NCBI GenBank assembly: GCA_028688225.1
Contig: JAQTYQ010000022.1
Location: forward strand, 1 to 41,788
From: Opitutaceae bacterium
GTDB taxonomy: Bacteria; Verrucomicrobiota; Verrucomicrobiia; Opitutales; Opitutaceae
Length of the DNA stretch: 41,788 nt
Direction of reading: 5' to 3'
Position 1 is the first letter of the stretch, and every line of letters starts with the position of its first letter. This document shows positions 8,701 to 19,315 of this stretch, one piece after another. The notes beneath the pieces are model-generated. The model had not been told where the DNA came from. It did not search any database and worked only from the letters and a program-made list of their open reading frames with translations. The translations under genes and the position numbers were made by a program.

Positions 8701-9536
8701 CGGTCACGGTCTCTCCGCTGCACGACGCGGACGGCCGCGTCATCGGCGCCGCGACCCTCGCGCATGACATCACCGAGCGCAAGCAGGCCGAGGCGGAGAT
8801 TCGCCGGCTCAACGAGGAGCTGGAGCGGCGCGTGCAGGAGCGCACGGCGGAGCTGGAGGCCGCCAACCGGGAGCTGGAGGCGTTCAGTTACTCCGTGTCC
8901 CACGACCTGCGGGCGCCGCTGCGCAGCATCGACGGCTTCAGCCGGATTTTGCTGGAGGATTACGCGGACAAGCTGGACGACGAGGGCAGGGACAACCTCG
9001 GGCGCGTGCGCGCGGCCAGCCAGCGCATGGCCGAGCTCATCGACGACCTGCTCAAGCTGTCCCGCGCCGCGCGGACGGAGATGCGGCGCACGGCGGTCAA
9101 CCTCACCGCGCTGGCCGGCGAGATCGGGGCGGAGCTGCAGCGGACCGAGCCGGCGCGGCCGGTGCGCTGGTTGATCGCGCCGGGGCTCACCGCCACCGGC
9201 GATCCCCGTCTGCTCCGCGTGGCGCTGGAGAATCTGCTGAACAACGCCTGGAAATTCACCGGCCCGCGGCCCGACGCCTGCATCGAGTTCGGGACGGCGC
9301 CGACGGAGGCCGGCCTGGCGTTCTTCGTCCGCGACAACGGCGTGGGCTTCGACATGGCCTATGCCGGCAAACTCTTCGGCGCCTTTCAGCGGCTGCACCG
9401 GGCGGCGGAGTTTCCCGGCACCGGCATTGGCTTGGCCACGGTGCAGCGCATCATCTGCCGCCACGGCGGCCGGGTATGGGCCGAGGGGAAGATCAATCGC
9501 GGGGCGACGTTCTTCTTCACGCTGCCGGGGAGTTGA
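5757..9536 (+). CDS. Large membrane sensor histidine kinase (PAS-GAF-PAS)
   Basis: A 1259-residue inner-membrane kinase. The N-terminus has about seven hydrophobic segments (residues 23-270), then a large domain likely outside the membrane (275-545, Cache-like by position, not firmly identified) and a final membrane segment near 549-570. Next come a PAS domain (595-705), a GAF domain (715-880), a second PAS (890-1005) and a coiled coil (1008-1040). The phosphoacceptor helix reads EAFSYSVSHDLRAPLRSIDGF with His-1049, and the ATPase has LLNNAWKFT, DNGVGFDM and GTGIGLATV. This kinase end resembles bacteriophytochrome-type kinases, which commonly pair with small Rcp1-like receivers; such a receiver follows at 9822. 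The ATG at 5763 is an equally possible start. What it senses cannot be told. Confidence 0.92.
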   Translation: MAMRYLQASAPTVPDAYSLPSVVKWTACAGVSIAAGIACFALGTWWFDTWQRATFGAWYVPMAPSTALAFVSLSLAAISRCLWPARRIARRLGFVLIGATVLVSTLVGVEFFLRVDLSWERWLSGTSASVAGMPVGRMSVLTAGMLLAAAISLGAQWPPLVGLRLLRYAGFLLAGLGFLFGVTSALAYAAATPIFYGLGIVPMAFLTAVAFAALNFALLLTSSVEVRRLGPEQETWPTDPAALSRLVWRPAVLIALVALGIALAGFFYLHHQQKALRDRIWAELSAIADLKAGQIVNWRQERISDARFLMQAPAVARDLALFLAYPDSPDQRAAALGWLNQMKGGDRYELLAFFDQRFDPRLSTSESGPVVDPHLREQLKEAAQSRDVVAGDIEASGAGGIRLDIIAPVVGSEPPAVRSASDQESAGSKLVGLILLRLDPHRFLFPLLRTWPVPSATAETLLVRREGDQVVFLSELRHRRNAALTLRMAVAEENLPAAKAVRGLPGPLEGFDYRGVPVLAAYRGIPGTPWVMVAKVDQAEIYAPLRRQAWSVGLLAILLVLATALAAGFLWRQRTAAFLRRELAAERERAILMERLALVTRHANDIILLTDTEGKIVEANDRAVQIYGYTLDELRKKTLPELRAPESRAGFEHDIGLLQSADGAVFETTHRRRDGSTLPVEVSARLVEIGGRKCKLGIIRDVTQRKAHEREIERLNRLYAALSQVNQVIVRTKDRRELFSEVCRVLVEYGGFKMAWIGWRNSDTETVAPVADFGDADGFLQEIQIRTDDRSEGQSPVGICLREGRTYVCNDILADPHTLPRRHAAVRRGFRASIALPVRAGGGVAGALVVYATTPGFFADKEVSLLEEAAADVSYALDRLELDARRRQLEARNQQLAAIVDASDDAIVSRALDGSIISWNRGAEKIYGYTAAELVGRPISLLVPPGREQELDGINERLSRGEPVPSFETVRRRKDGREIHVAVTVSPLHDADGRVIGAATLAHDITERKQAEAEIRRLNEELERRVQERTAELEAANRELEAFSYSVSHDLRAPLRSIDGFSRILLEDYADKLDDEGRDNLGRVRAASQRMAELIDDLLKLSRAARTEMRRTAVNLTALAGEIGAELQRTEPARPVRWLIAPGLTATGDPRLLRVALENLLNNAWKFTGPRPDACIEFGTAPTEAGLAFFVRDNGVGFDMAYAGKLFGAFQRLHRAAEFPGTGIGLATVQRIICRHGGRVWAEGKINRGATFFFTLPGS

Positions 9537-9544
9537 AGGGCACC

Positions 9545-9801
9545 GAGGTTCACGGTTCAAAGGTTTAACGGTTCAGAGGTTCAAAAACTCAAGGCACATG
9601 AAATACATTACCACGGCGGAATTTCAGGATGTCTACGAGCAGGCCCGGCGGGCGCGGGCTGCCGTTCGCGGATTCATCAACTACCTCAAGGACTACCAAG
9701 TACACCGTCACCCTGAACCGTTGAACCGCAAACCTGCGGCCCTCCAACCGTGCTCCGTCAACCCCAGCCGGTGAACCCTTGAACCGCTGAACCGCTGAAC
9801 C
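9545..9801. repeat. Inverted TGAACC-unit repeat bracketing an ORF fragment
   Basis: Left arm 9547-9585 is built of GGTTCA-like units (GGTTCACGGTTCAAAGG and so on). Right arms at 9714-9734 and 9771-9801 are built of the complementary TGAACC units (TGAACCGCTGAACCGCTGAA). The arms can pair, so transcribed RNA would fold around the 9598-9774 insert. It interrupts what is otherwise a compact signalling operon. I see no transposase or target duplication. Confidence 0.7.
9598..9774 (+). pseudogene. Probable remnant of a four-helix-bundle (23S IVS-type) protein gene
   Basis: A 58-codon frame starts just after the left repeat arm. Its first 35 residues (MKYITTAEFQDVYEQARRAR, then AAVRGFINYLKDYQ) look like the C-terminal helix of the small four-helix-bundle proteins first known from 23S rRNA intervening sequences, whose last helix typically ends in a Gly-Phe/Leu-Ile-x-x-Leu stretch. 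The remaining residues read through the repeat arm (HPEPLNRKPAALQPC) and are not expected to be real protein. If so, the first three helices are missing and this is a decayed gene. The family assignment is from memory of the pattern and needs a profile search; the alternative is a chance ORF. Confidence 0.4.
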
Positions 9802-9821
9802 TCCCAACCTCTCCCATACTC

Positions 9822-10274
9822 ATGAAAGATAAAATCATCCTCCTCGTGGAGGACAACCCGGACGACGTGAAACTCACGTTGCGCGCGCTAAAAAAGAGCA
9901 ACATTGCCAATGCAGTCGTGACAGCCGGCGACGGCGCGGAGGCGCTGGACTATCTGTTCGCCACCGGCATCCACGCCGGCCGCGACCCCCGCGCCCAACC
10001 CGCTGTCGTGCTGCTCGACCTCAAGCTGCCGAAGATCGACGGCCTTGAAGTTTTGCGCCGATTGCGGGCCGACCCGCGCACGCGGCGCCTGCCGGTCGTG
10101 GTGCTCACCAGTTCCAGGGAGGAGCAGGATGTCGTGGCCAGCTACGACCTCGGGGCCAACAGCTACATCCGCAAGCCGGTGGATTTCGACCAATTCATCG
10201 AGGCGGTGCGCCAGCTCGGGCTCTACTGGCTGCTGCTCAACGAGCCGCCGCCCGGCGTTCCGGGCATGCCATGA
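9822..10274 (+). CDS. Single-domain response regulator, Rcp1-like receiver
   Basis: A 150-residue protein made of one CheY-like receiver with no output domain. Key residues are visible: acidic pair in LLVEDNPDD, phosphoacceptor Asp-66 in [13 protein letters not shown], the Thr/Ser switch in VVVLTSS and the conserved Lys in SYIRKPVDF. The loop between helix 2 and strand 3 ([18 protein letters not shown]) is longer than in CheY, as in the Rcp1 family that accepts phosphate from phytochrome-type kinases. It follows the kinase of that kind at 5757 and overlaps the next gene by 4 bases (ATGA), so it is likely to be the direct target and to be made together with the hybrid protein. Its ATG is preceded by a C/T-rich repeat tract rather than a Shine-Dalgarno sequence. 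Confidence 0.93.
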   Translation: MKDKIILLVEDNPDDVKLTLRALKKSNIANAVVTAGDGAEALDYLFATGIHAGRDPRAQPAVVLLDLKLPKIDGLEVLRRLRADPRTRRLPVVVLTSSREEQDVVASYDLGANSYIRKPVDFDQFIEAVRQLGLYWLLLNEPPPGVPGMP

Positions 10275-12952
10275 GCTCACCGCTGCGGGTACTGATGGTC
10301 GAGGATTCGGCGGACGATGCCCGCCTGATGGTGCGCACCTTGCAAAAGGCCGGCTACGACGTGACGTGGGAGCGGACGGAGACCGCGGAGGCGATGCAGG
10401 GAGCGCTGGCCCGGCAGCCGTGGGAAGTCATTCTTGTCGACTATAACCTGCCCAAGTTCAGCGGACTCGAGGCGCTGCGGATCGCAAAGTCCAGCCGGTT
10501 GGATACGCCGCTCATTCTCGTCTCTGGTTCCGTCGGCGAGGAGACCGCCGTCGAGGCGATGCGGGCCGGCGCGCATGACTATGTGATGAAGGACCGGCTG
10601 GCCCGGCTGGCGCCGGCGGTGGCGCGGGAGCTGCGCGAGGCCGAGCTGCGGCGCCAGCGGCTCGCGCTCGAGGCGCGGATGCGCGAAGAGGAGGCGCGCT
10701 ATCGCGCCCTGGTGGAAAAATCGCACGAGGCTGTCTGCGTACTAGATGGCGAGGGGCGGACCAATTACGCGAGCCCTTCCACTGAGCAGATTCTGGGCTA
10801 CCGCGCCGAAGAAATCATCGGTCGCACCGCGTTCGAATTCGTCTATCCCGAAGATTTGGCCATGGTCCAGGCAGATTTTGCGGATCTGAAGCAGCGCATT
10901 GGCGACGACCTCACCCGGGAGTTGCGCTGTGTGCGCCGGGACGGTGCGGTCCGATGGTTCGATGTGGTTGCGACCAATCTGATGCACGTAGCGAGCGTAA
11001 AAGGTATCGTCGTCAACTACCGGGACGTCACGGAACGCAAGCAAGCTGAGGCGGCACTGCGGGAGGAGCAGGCGATGTTCAACAGCCTGACCAGCACGAT
11101 CCCCGACCACATCTATTTCAAGGACCGGCAAAGCCGCTTTGTCCGCATCAATGCCAGCCTGGCGCGCCATTTCGGATTGCACAGTCCCGACGAGGCGGCC
11201 GGCAAGACCGACTTTAATTTCTTCGGCGAGGAGCACGCCCGGCGGGCTTATGAGTACGAGCAGCGACTCATGCGCACCGGCGAAGCGCTCATCGACCTGG
11301 AGGAGAAGGAAATCTGGCCCGATGGCCATGTCACCTGGGCCTCCACCACCAAGGTGCCGTTGCGCGATGCGGACGGCACCATCAACGGACTGGTCGGCAT
11401 CTCGCGCGACATCACGGAGCGCAAGCAGGCGGAGGAACGCATCCGCGAGCAGGCGGCCATGCTGGATCAGGCGAGCGACGCCATCTACGTGACGGACCTG
11501 GATTGCACCATCCTGAATTGGAACCGGGCCGCCGAGCGGATCTATGGCTGGCCGGCGGCGGAGGCGATCGGGCGCAAAACCACGGAATTGATTTCCTGCA
11601 GCGACCCTTTGGTCGCCAGTGTGCGCGCGAACGTCATCGAGAAAGGGGAGTGCTCCGGAGAACGGCGACAAACGACCAAGGTCGGCCGCCCGGTGGAGGT
11701 GTTCAGCCGCCTGACGCTGCTGCACGACGACCGGGGCCGGCCGCGGGCGATCCTGGTGATCAATACCGATATCACGGAAAAAAAGGAACTGGAAGCCCGG
11801 TTCCTGCGTGCGCAGCGCCTCGAGAGCGTCGGCGCGCTGGCCAGCGGCATCGCTCACGATCTGAACAACGTTCTGGCGCCCATCATCATGGGCGCGCCCC
11901 TGCTGCGCGATTCGGTGAAAGAAGAGAACGCCCGAAAGCTGCTCGCCTTGATTGAGACGAGCGCACGACGCGGGGCCGACATCGTCAAACAAGTGCTCAC
12001 CTTTGCGCGCGGAACGGAGGGCCAGCGCGTGTCGCTGCAGCCAAAGCATCTGGTCCGCGACATGCTCAAGATCACCGCCGAGACGTTTCCCAAGAACATC
12101 CAGGTGGAGGACGAATCGGCGGCCGAGGTCCGGCTGGTCGAAGGCGACGCCACGCAACTGCACCAGGCGCTGATGAACTTCTGCGTCAACGCCCGCGACG
12201 CCATGCCGGATGGCGGCCGGCTGACCGTGGCCGCCGAGAATGTGACCCTCGACGAGGCCGCGGCCGCGCAAATGCCCGGAGCGCACGCCGGCCGGTATGT
12301 CCGGCTGCGCGTCAGCGACACCGGCGGCGGGATTCCGCCCGAGGTGCAGAACCGGATGTTCGAGCCGTTCTTCACGACCAAGGGACTGGGCAAGGGCACC
12401 GGTCTGGGCTTGTCCACGGCCATGGGCATTGCGAAGGGCCACGGCGGGTTCGTCCGCTTCTGCAGCCAGGTTGGCAAAGGCACGACGTTCGCGGTGTACC
12501 TTCCCGCGGCCCCGGCGGGGGAGCAGCCGGCCGACGCGCGCTCAATGCCGCCCTGGCCGCTGGCCGCCGGCGAGCTGGTGCTGCTGGTGGATGACGAAAG
12601 TGCGGTGCGCGAGGTGGCATGCCAGGCCTTGACGGAATTTGGCTATCGGGTGATCAGCTGCGCCGGCGGCGCGGAGGCGATCGTGCAGTTCCGCGCCTCG
12701 CAGAGCAAAGTGCGGCTGGTGGTGACCGACATGATGATGCCGGAAATGGATGGGCCGACCCTGGTCAAGGCACTGCGGGCCATCGCGCCCGGCGTGCCGA
12801 TTGTCGGCATCACCGGCGTTTCCGACACCGCGACCATGAGCCGGCTGCGGGCGCTGGCGCTGTCGGCCCTGCTGGCGAAGCCGTTCACGATCGGGCAATT
12901 TCTCCCCGCCGTGCACGCGGCCATGCAGCCAGGTGCTGGTTCGGCAACGTAG
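10271..12952 (+). CDS. Hybrid sensor kinase: receiver-PAS-PAS-PAS-kinase-receiver
   Basis: An 893-residue soluble protein. Domains in order: receiver (3-120, phosphoacceptor Asp-57 in VILVDYNLP), three PAS domains (about 140-255, 265-385, 392-505), phosphoacceptor helix with His-529 in [14 protein letters not shown], ATPase ([39 protein letters not shown]), and a C-terminal receiver (768-890, Asp-820 in [12 protein letters not shown], Lys-870). The HDLNN-type H box with a C-terminal receiver is the class seen in many cytoplasmic hybrid kinases. It begins inside the stop codon of the receiver gene (ATGA), which indicates translational coupling. Two receivers and one His let it act as a phosphate relay or sink; no phosphotransfer or DNA-binding output domain is present, so the final output lies elsewhere. 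Confidence 0.93.
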   Translation: MSSPLRVLMVEDSADDARLMVRTLQKAGYDVTWERTETAEAMQGALARQPWEVILVDYNLPKFSGLEALRIAKSSRLDTPLILVSGSVGEETAVEAMRAGAHDYVMKDRLARLAPAVARELREAELRRQRLALEARMREEEARYRALVEKSHEAVCVLDGEGRTNYASPSTEQILGYRAEEIIGRTAFEFVYPEDLAMVQADFADLKQRIGDDLTRELRCVRRDGAVRWFDVVATNLMHVASVKGIVVNYRDVTERKQAEAALREEQAMFNSLTSTIPDHIYFKDRQSRFVRINASLARHFGLHSPDEAAGKTDFNFFGEEHARRAYEYEQRLMRTGEALIDLEEKEIWPDGHVTWASTTKVPLRDADGTINGLVGISRDITERKQAEERIREQAAMLDQASDAIYVTDLDCTILNWNRAAERIYGWPAAEAIGRKTTELISCSDPLVASVRANVIEKGECSGERRQTTKVGRPVEVFSRLTLLHDDRGRPRAILVINTDITEKKELEARFLRAQRLESVGALASGIAHDLNNVLAPIIMGAPLLRDSVKEENARKLLALIETSARRGADIVKQVLTFARGTEGQRVSLQPKHLVRDMLKITAETFPKNIQVEDESAAEVRLVEGDATQLHQALMNFCVNARDAMPDGGRLTVAAENVTLDEAAAAQMPGAHAGRYVRLRVSDTGGGIPPEVQNRMFEPFFTTKGLGKGTGLGLSTAMGIAKGHGGFVRFCSQVGKGTTFAVYLPAAPAGEQPADARSMPPWPLAAGELVLLVDDESAVREVACQALTEFGYRVISCAGGAEAIVQFRASQSKVRLVVTDMMMPEMDGPTLVKALRAIAPGVPIVGITGVSDTATMSRLRALALSALLAKPFTIGQFLPAVHAAMQPGAGSAT

Positions 12953-13290
12953 TGAATTGCGCGGCGGATTAGCTCTGCTGGCCAGAGCGCCCTACCATCC
13001 GGACGCGCTGTCGGGCGGCATCTGCCGAGGCCGCCACGCGTTGTCACCTTTTGGCGGGATCGGAACTCAAAGCATGGAGGCGCGACGCCCTCGTCGCGCG
13101 TCCTTTTGGAAATCGGCGATCCGCCTTCGCCCTCCGGGCTGCGGCGCGACTGCATTTCAGCGACGGACCTGGCCGAAGCCTTGGCAGAGGCTGGCGGGGG
13201 CGACGCCGCTCCGGTAAGTCCGCCGGACTTTTTCATGGAAAAAGGACGGGGGACAGCCATGGTAGAAACGTTTTTCGCTCACCCCCCGCC
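12953..13290. repeat. Intergenic region packed with palindromic repeats
   Basis: No gene is apparent. It contains the hairpin GCTCTG-ctggc-CAGAGC at 12972-12988 soon after the hybrid kinase stop (possible terminator); an imperfect TTGTAG-family palindrome at 13008-13037 (GTCGGGCGGCATC with GAGGCCGCC); CGCGACG-ccct-CGTCGCG at 13081-13098, the same fold and loop as the hairpins at 35695, 35965 and 38234; and CCTTCGCCCTCCGGGCTGCG at 13124, related to copies at 36348 and 36542. The frame of the downstream carrier is open across this region to 13051, but that is a repeat effect. Confidence 0.7.
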
Positions 13291-15354
13291 ATGAGTGGTC
13301 TGAAACTTTCCCGCTGGTCGCGCATCCTGCTCTGGACGCTGGTCGTGGCCCTCGGCACCGGCTCCCTGGCCGTGCTGGCCCTGGCCCGCAAGGAACCGGT
13401 CAGCGCGCTCTGGCTGGTGGTCGCGGCGGTGTGCGTGTTTGCCGTCGCCTGGCGGTTTCACAGCGCCTGGCTGACCGCCAAGGTGCTGACGGTTGACGAA
13501 CTGCGGGCCACGCCCGCCGTCGTGCGCGAGGACGGGCGGGATTACGTACGGACCAACCGCTGGATCGTGTTCGGCCACCACTTCGCGGCCATCGCCGGAC
13601 CGGGGCCGCTGGTGGGGCCGGTGCTCGCCGCGCAGTTCGGCTACCTGCCGGGCATGCTGTGGATTCTGATCGGCGCCACCCTCGGCGGCGCGGTGCACGA
13701 TTCGATCATTCTCTTTTGCTCGATCCGCCGCGGCGGCAAGTCGCTGGGCCAGATGGTGCGCGAGGAGGTGGGTCCGTTCACGGGTTTCCTCGCCCTGATC
13801 AGCATCATTGCGATCATGATCATCCTGCTGGCGGTGCTGGCGCTGGTCGTGGTCAAGGCGCTGGCGGAGAGCCCGTGGGGCCTGTTCACCATCACGGCGA
13901 CCATGCCCATCGCGGTGCTCATGGGCCTGGGGCTGCGCTACTGGGCGCCCGGCCGGATCGGCCCGGTCAGCGCGTTCGGCGTGGCCGGACTGCTGCTCGC
14001 CGTCGTCGCCGGCCAATGGCTGCACGGCACCGCGCTCGGGGGCTGGCTGACGCTCCGGGGACCGACGCTTGCCTGGTGGATCATGGGTTACGGTTTTGTG
14101 GCCTCGGTGCTGCCGGTCTGGCTGCTGCTGGCGCCGCGCGACTATCTCAGCACCTTCATGAAGCTCGGCACGGTGGCCCTGCTGGGCGTGGCCATCGTTC
14201 TGCTCGCGCCGGTGCTGCGGATGCCGCCGCTGACGCGGTTCATCGATGGCAGCGGCCCGGTCTTCGCCGGCCCGGTCTTTCCCTTCTGCTTCATCACCAT
14301 CGCCTGCGCCGCGGTCTCGGGCTTCCATTCGATCGTGGCCTCCGGCACGACCCCGAAGCTGCTCGCCCGCGAGAGCGACATCCGCATGGTCGCCTACGGC
14401 GGCATGATCACCGAGATGATCGTGGGCATCATGGCGCTCATCGCCGCGGCGGCGCTGGAGCCGGGCCAATACTTCGCCATCAACATGCCGGGCGACGCCG
14501 CCACCGTGACCGCCCGGGTCACCGCCCTGGGCTTTCCCGTGACCGCGGACCAGATGCGGGAACTCGCCGCCTCGGTGGGCGAGATCACGATGGTCGGCCG
14601 CATGGGCGGCGCGCCCACGTTCGCCGTCGGCATGGCCCACATGTTTGCCGGCGTGCTGGGCAGCAAGGCCGCGCTCGCCCTCTGGTACCACTTCGCGATC
14701 ATGTTCGAGGCGCTGTTCATCCTCACGACCATCGACGCCGGCACGCGGGTGGGGCGCTTCCTCGTGCAGGATCTGCTCGGCTATGTCTGGCGACCGCTGG
14801 GGGAGACGCATTCGACCGCCGGCAACTGGCTCGCCAGCGCCGGGTTTGTCGCCGCCTGGGGCTGGTTCCTCTATCAAGGCGTGGTCGACCCGCTCGGCGG
14901 CATCAACTCGCTCTGGCCGATCTTCGGCGTGGCCAACCAGCTGCTGGCCGTCATCGCGCTTTCACTCGGCGTCACCGTCCTGATCAAGATGGGCCGCGTT
15001 CGTTACCTCTGGGTGCCGATGCTGCCGCTCGGATGGCTGCTCGCCGTCACCATGACCGCGGGTTGGATGAAAATCTTCGCCACCGATCCGCGGCTCGGCT
15101 TTCTCAGCGCCGCGGCCGGCCTGGAGCGGAAGATCGCCGCCGGCGGTCCGGCCGCGGATCTCGCCACGTGGCAGCGACTGGTATTCAGCAATCACGTGAA
15201 CGCGGCGGTCACCGGCATCTTTCTCGTGCTCGTCGCGCTCGTGGTCTTGTCCTCGGCCCGGGTGTGGGTCCAGCTGCTCGCCGGCCGCCGGGCCGCGGAT
15301 CTGCGCGAGGAACCGTACGTGCGGCTGGCCCCGGCGGGTGCGATCTCGAAGTAG
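13291..15354 (+). CDS. cstA: Carbon starvation protein CstA family carrier
   Basis: A 687-residue inner-membrane protein with many hydrophobic segments. Family members import peptides or pyruvate when carbon is scarce. Visible signatures: TNRWIVFGHHFAAIAGPGPLVGPVLAAQFG near residue 90-120, the following GAVHDSIILFCSIRRGGKSLGQMVREE, SGFHSIVASGTTPKLLARESDIR in the middle, and TTIDAGTRVGRFLVQDLLG in the C-terminal half. The length is close to E. coli CstA (about 700). The open frame continues upstream to 13051, but those residues come from repeat DNA; the ATG at 13291 starts MSGLKLSRWSRILLW, which leads directly into the first membrane helix. There is no Shine-Dalgarno match before it. It is followed by the convergent hemL. 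Confidence 0.94.
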   Translation: MSGLKLSRWSRILLWTLVVALGTGSLAVLALARKEPVSALWLVVAAVCVFAVAWRFHSAWLTAKVLTVDELRATPAVVREDGRDYVRTNRWIVFGHHFAAIAGPGPLVGPVLAAQFGYLPGMLWILIGATLGGAVHDSIILFCSIRRGGKSLGQMVREEVGPFTGFLALISIIAIMIILLAVLALVVVKALAESPWGLFTITATMPIAVLMGLGLRYWAPGRIGPVSAFGVAGLLLAVVAGQWLHGTALGGWLTLRGPTLAWWIMGYGFVASVLPVWLLLAPRDYLSTFMKLGTVALLGVAIVLLAPVLRMPPLTRFIDGSGPVFAGPVFPFCFITIACAAVSGFHSIVASGTTPKLLARESDIRMVAYGGMITEMIVGIMALIAAAALEPGQYFAINMPGDAATVTARVTALGFPVTADQMRELAASVGEITMVGRMGGAPTFAVGMAHMFAGVLGSKAALALWYHFAIMFEALFILTTIDAGTRVGRFLVQDLLGYVWRPLGETHSTAGNWLASAGFVAAWGWFLYQGVVDPLGGINSLWPIFGVANQLLAVIALSLGVTVLIKMGRVRYLWVPMLPLGWLLAVTMTAGWMKIFATDPRLGFLSAAAGLERKIAAGGPAADLATWQRLVFSNHVNAAVTGIFLVLVALVVLSSARVWVQLLAGRRAADLREEPYVRLAPAGAISK

Positions 15355-15369
15355 GCCGGGCGGGCGGGT

Positions 15370-16647
<1,278 letters not shown>

Positions 16648-16661
16648 CTTTATTAACCACT

Positions 16662-18341
<1,680 letters not shown>

Positions 18342-18445
18342 GAAACAGGGAGGAATGACTGTGGGGACGATTGCCCCGTCTGACAATCCGCAAGGCGGGA
18401 AATTCGGAGCGCCCGAGCATCGTGACGAAGGTTTGGGCAGGTGTT

Positions 18446-18476
18446 GGTTGTAGGGCGGGGTCGCCCGACCCCGCCC
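18446..18476 (+). repeat. TTGTAG-type palindromic repeat, copy C
   Basis: The head GGTTGTAG (18446-18453) leads into a perfect 11-bp stem, GGGCGGGGTCG (18453-18463) with CGACCCCGCCC (18466-18476), and a two-base loop. It lies in the divergent gap between nadE and maf, and would be transcribed in the nadE leader if that promoter is upstream of it. Confidence 0.75.
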
Positions 18477-18542
18477 ACGACCGCGTCGCGTCCCCATGCT
18501 ATTATCTGTACGAATCGTTCATTTCCACGGCGATTTGGAGGT

Positions 18543-18618
18543 GGGGCGCGTCATCCTTAACGCGCCGGGATTCCAGAGTCAGGTGGTGGATGCAAACGAC
18601 TCGGCGGCTTAAGGATAA
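18543..18618. repeat. Two small hairpins before maf
   Basis: GGCGCGT at 18545-18551 pairs with ACGCGCC at 18560-18566 around CATCCTTA. A second hairpin, GGCTTA-agga-TAAGCC, follows at 18605-18620. Both loops contain the AAGGAT/ATCCTT word, so the two may be halves of one repeat element. Neither has a T-run. They occupy most of the 214-base gap before maf. Confidence 0.5.
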
Positions 18619-18711
18619 GCCACCCTGCCTTTGGTTGCGTTTCTGCCGCGCTAGGAAATATCCGGACTAGTCATCACGAATCAAAGGCTCTACCGTCCCG
18701 CGCTTCGTCCC

Positions 18712-19314
18712 ATGACGTCCTCACCGCCCGTCCTGATTCTCGCCTCCGCCTCCCCCCGGCGCAAGGAACTGCTCACCGGATTGGGGTGGCCATTCGAGGT
18801 GCTGCCCGCCGAAGTGACGGAGCACGAGGAGCCCGCCACGGATCCGCGCGAGATGGTGCGGCACAACGCCGCGCTCAAGGCCGACTGGGTGGCCGCGCGC
18901 CGCCCCGACGCCGTGGTGCTGGGCGCCGATACGACCGTGTTCATCGACCGGACCGCGCTCAACAAACCCCGCGACCTCGCCGAGGCGCGGACCATGCTCC
19001 GGCGCCTGTCCGGGCGGACCCATACGGTTTACACCGGCCTCGCCATCCGCCGGTGCCGTCCCCGGCTGGCCCTGGACGCCGGCGTCGCCAGCGAGGTGAC
19101 CTTCAAGCCGTTGGACGACACGATCATCGACCGTTATCTGTCGCTGGTGAACCCCCTCGACAAGGCCGGCGCCTACGCGATCCAGGAAGGCACCGACCTC
19201 ATCATCGCCGGCTGGCGCGGCTCGTACACCAACATCGTGGGGCTGCCCGTGGAAGAAACGAAACAAATTTTGACTCGTTGCGGTCTCTGCCAAGACTCCT
19301 TTGAACCAAACTGA
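18712..19314 (+). CDS. maf: Maf-family nucleoside triphosphate pyrophosphatase
   Basis: A 200-residue cytosolic enzyme of the Maf/ITPase-like fold that hydrolyses (d)NTPs, including modified ones, to the monophosphate. Visible signatures: the phosphate-binding start LILASASPRRKELL, AEVTEHEE, the VVLGADTTVFIDRTALNKPRD segment with the catalytic Asp, SGRTHTVYTGLAI, and DKAGAYAIQEGTDLIIAGWRGSYTNIVGLPV. The DKAGAYAIQ and GSYTNIVGLPV wording fits the dTTP/UTP-directed Maf subgroup (YhdE type), but substrate cannot be fixed by eye. It is the first gene of a compact run with the TonB/TolA-like and pseudouridine synthase genes. Its start has CCC before ATG and no Shine-Dalgarno match. Confidence 0.93.
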   Translation: MTSSPPVLILASASPRRKELLTGLGWPFEVLPAEVTEHEEPATDPREMVRHNAALKADWVAARRPDAVVLGADTTVFIDRTALNKPRDLAEARTMLRRLSGRTHTVYTGLAIRRCRPRLALDAGVASEVTFKPLDDTIIDRYLSLVNPLDKAGAYAIQEGTDLIIAGWRGSYTNIVGLPVEETKQILTRCGLCQDSFEPN

Positions 19315-19315
19315 C

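Noticed and set aside
6486..9560. 1024-residue minus-strand ORF opposite the membrane kinase
   Set aside because: It is an antisense open frame due to high GC; no recognisable domain, while the plus strand encodes a complete kinase.
12961..13000. tRNA-like 5' half (GGATTAGCTCTGCTGGCCAG, AGCGCCCTACC)
   Set aside because: The D-arm resemblance is good, but no anticodon stem, T arm (TTCGA) or acceptor 3' strand follows. It is a short hairpin in repeat DNA.
13051..13290. N-terminal extension of the CstA carrier
   Set aside because: The sequence consists of palindromic repeats and encodes no membrane helix; the ATG at 13291 fits the family start.
18543..18711. Riboswitch before maf
   Set aside because: There are only two simple hairpins with related loops; no known aptamer pattern or alternative terminator is seen.
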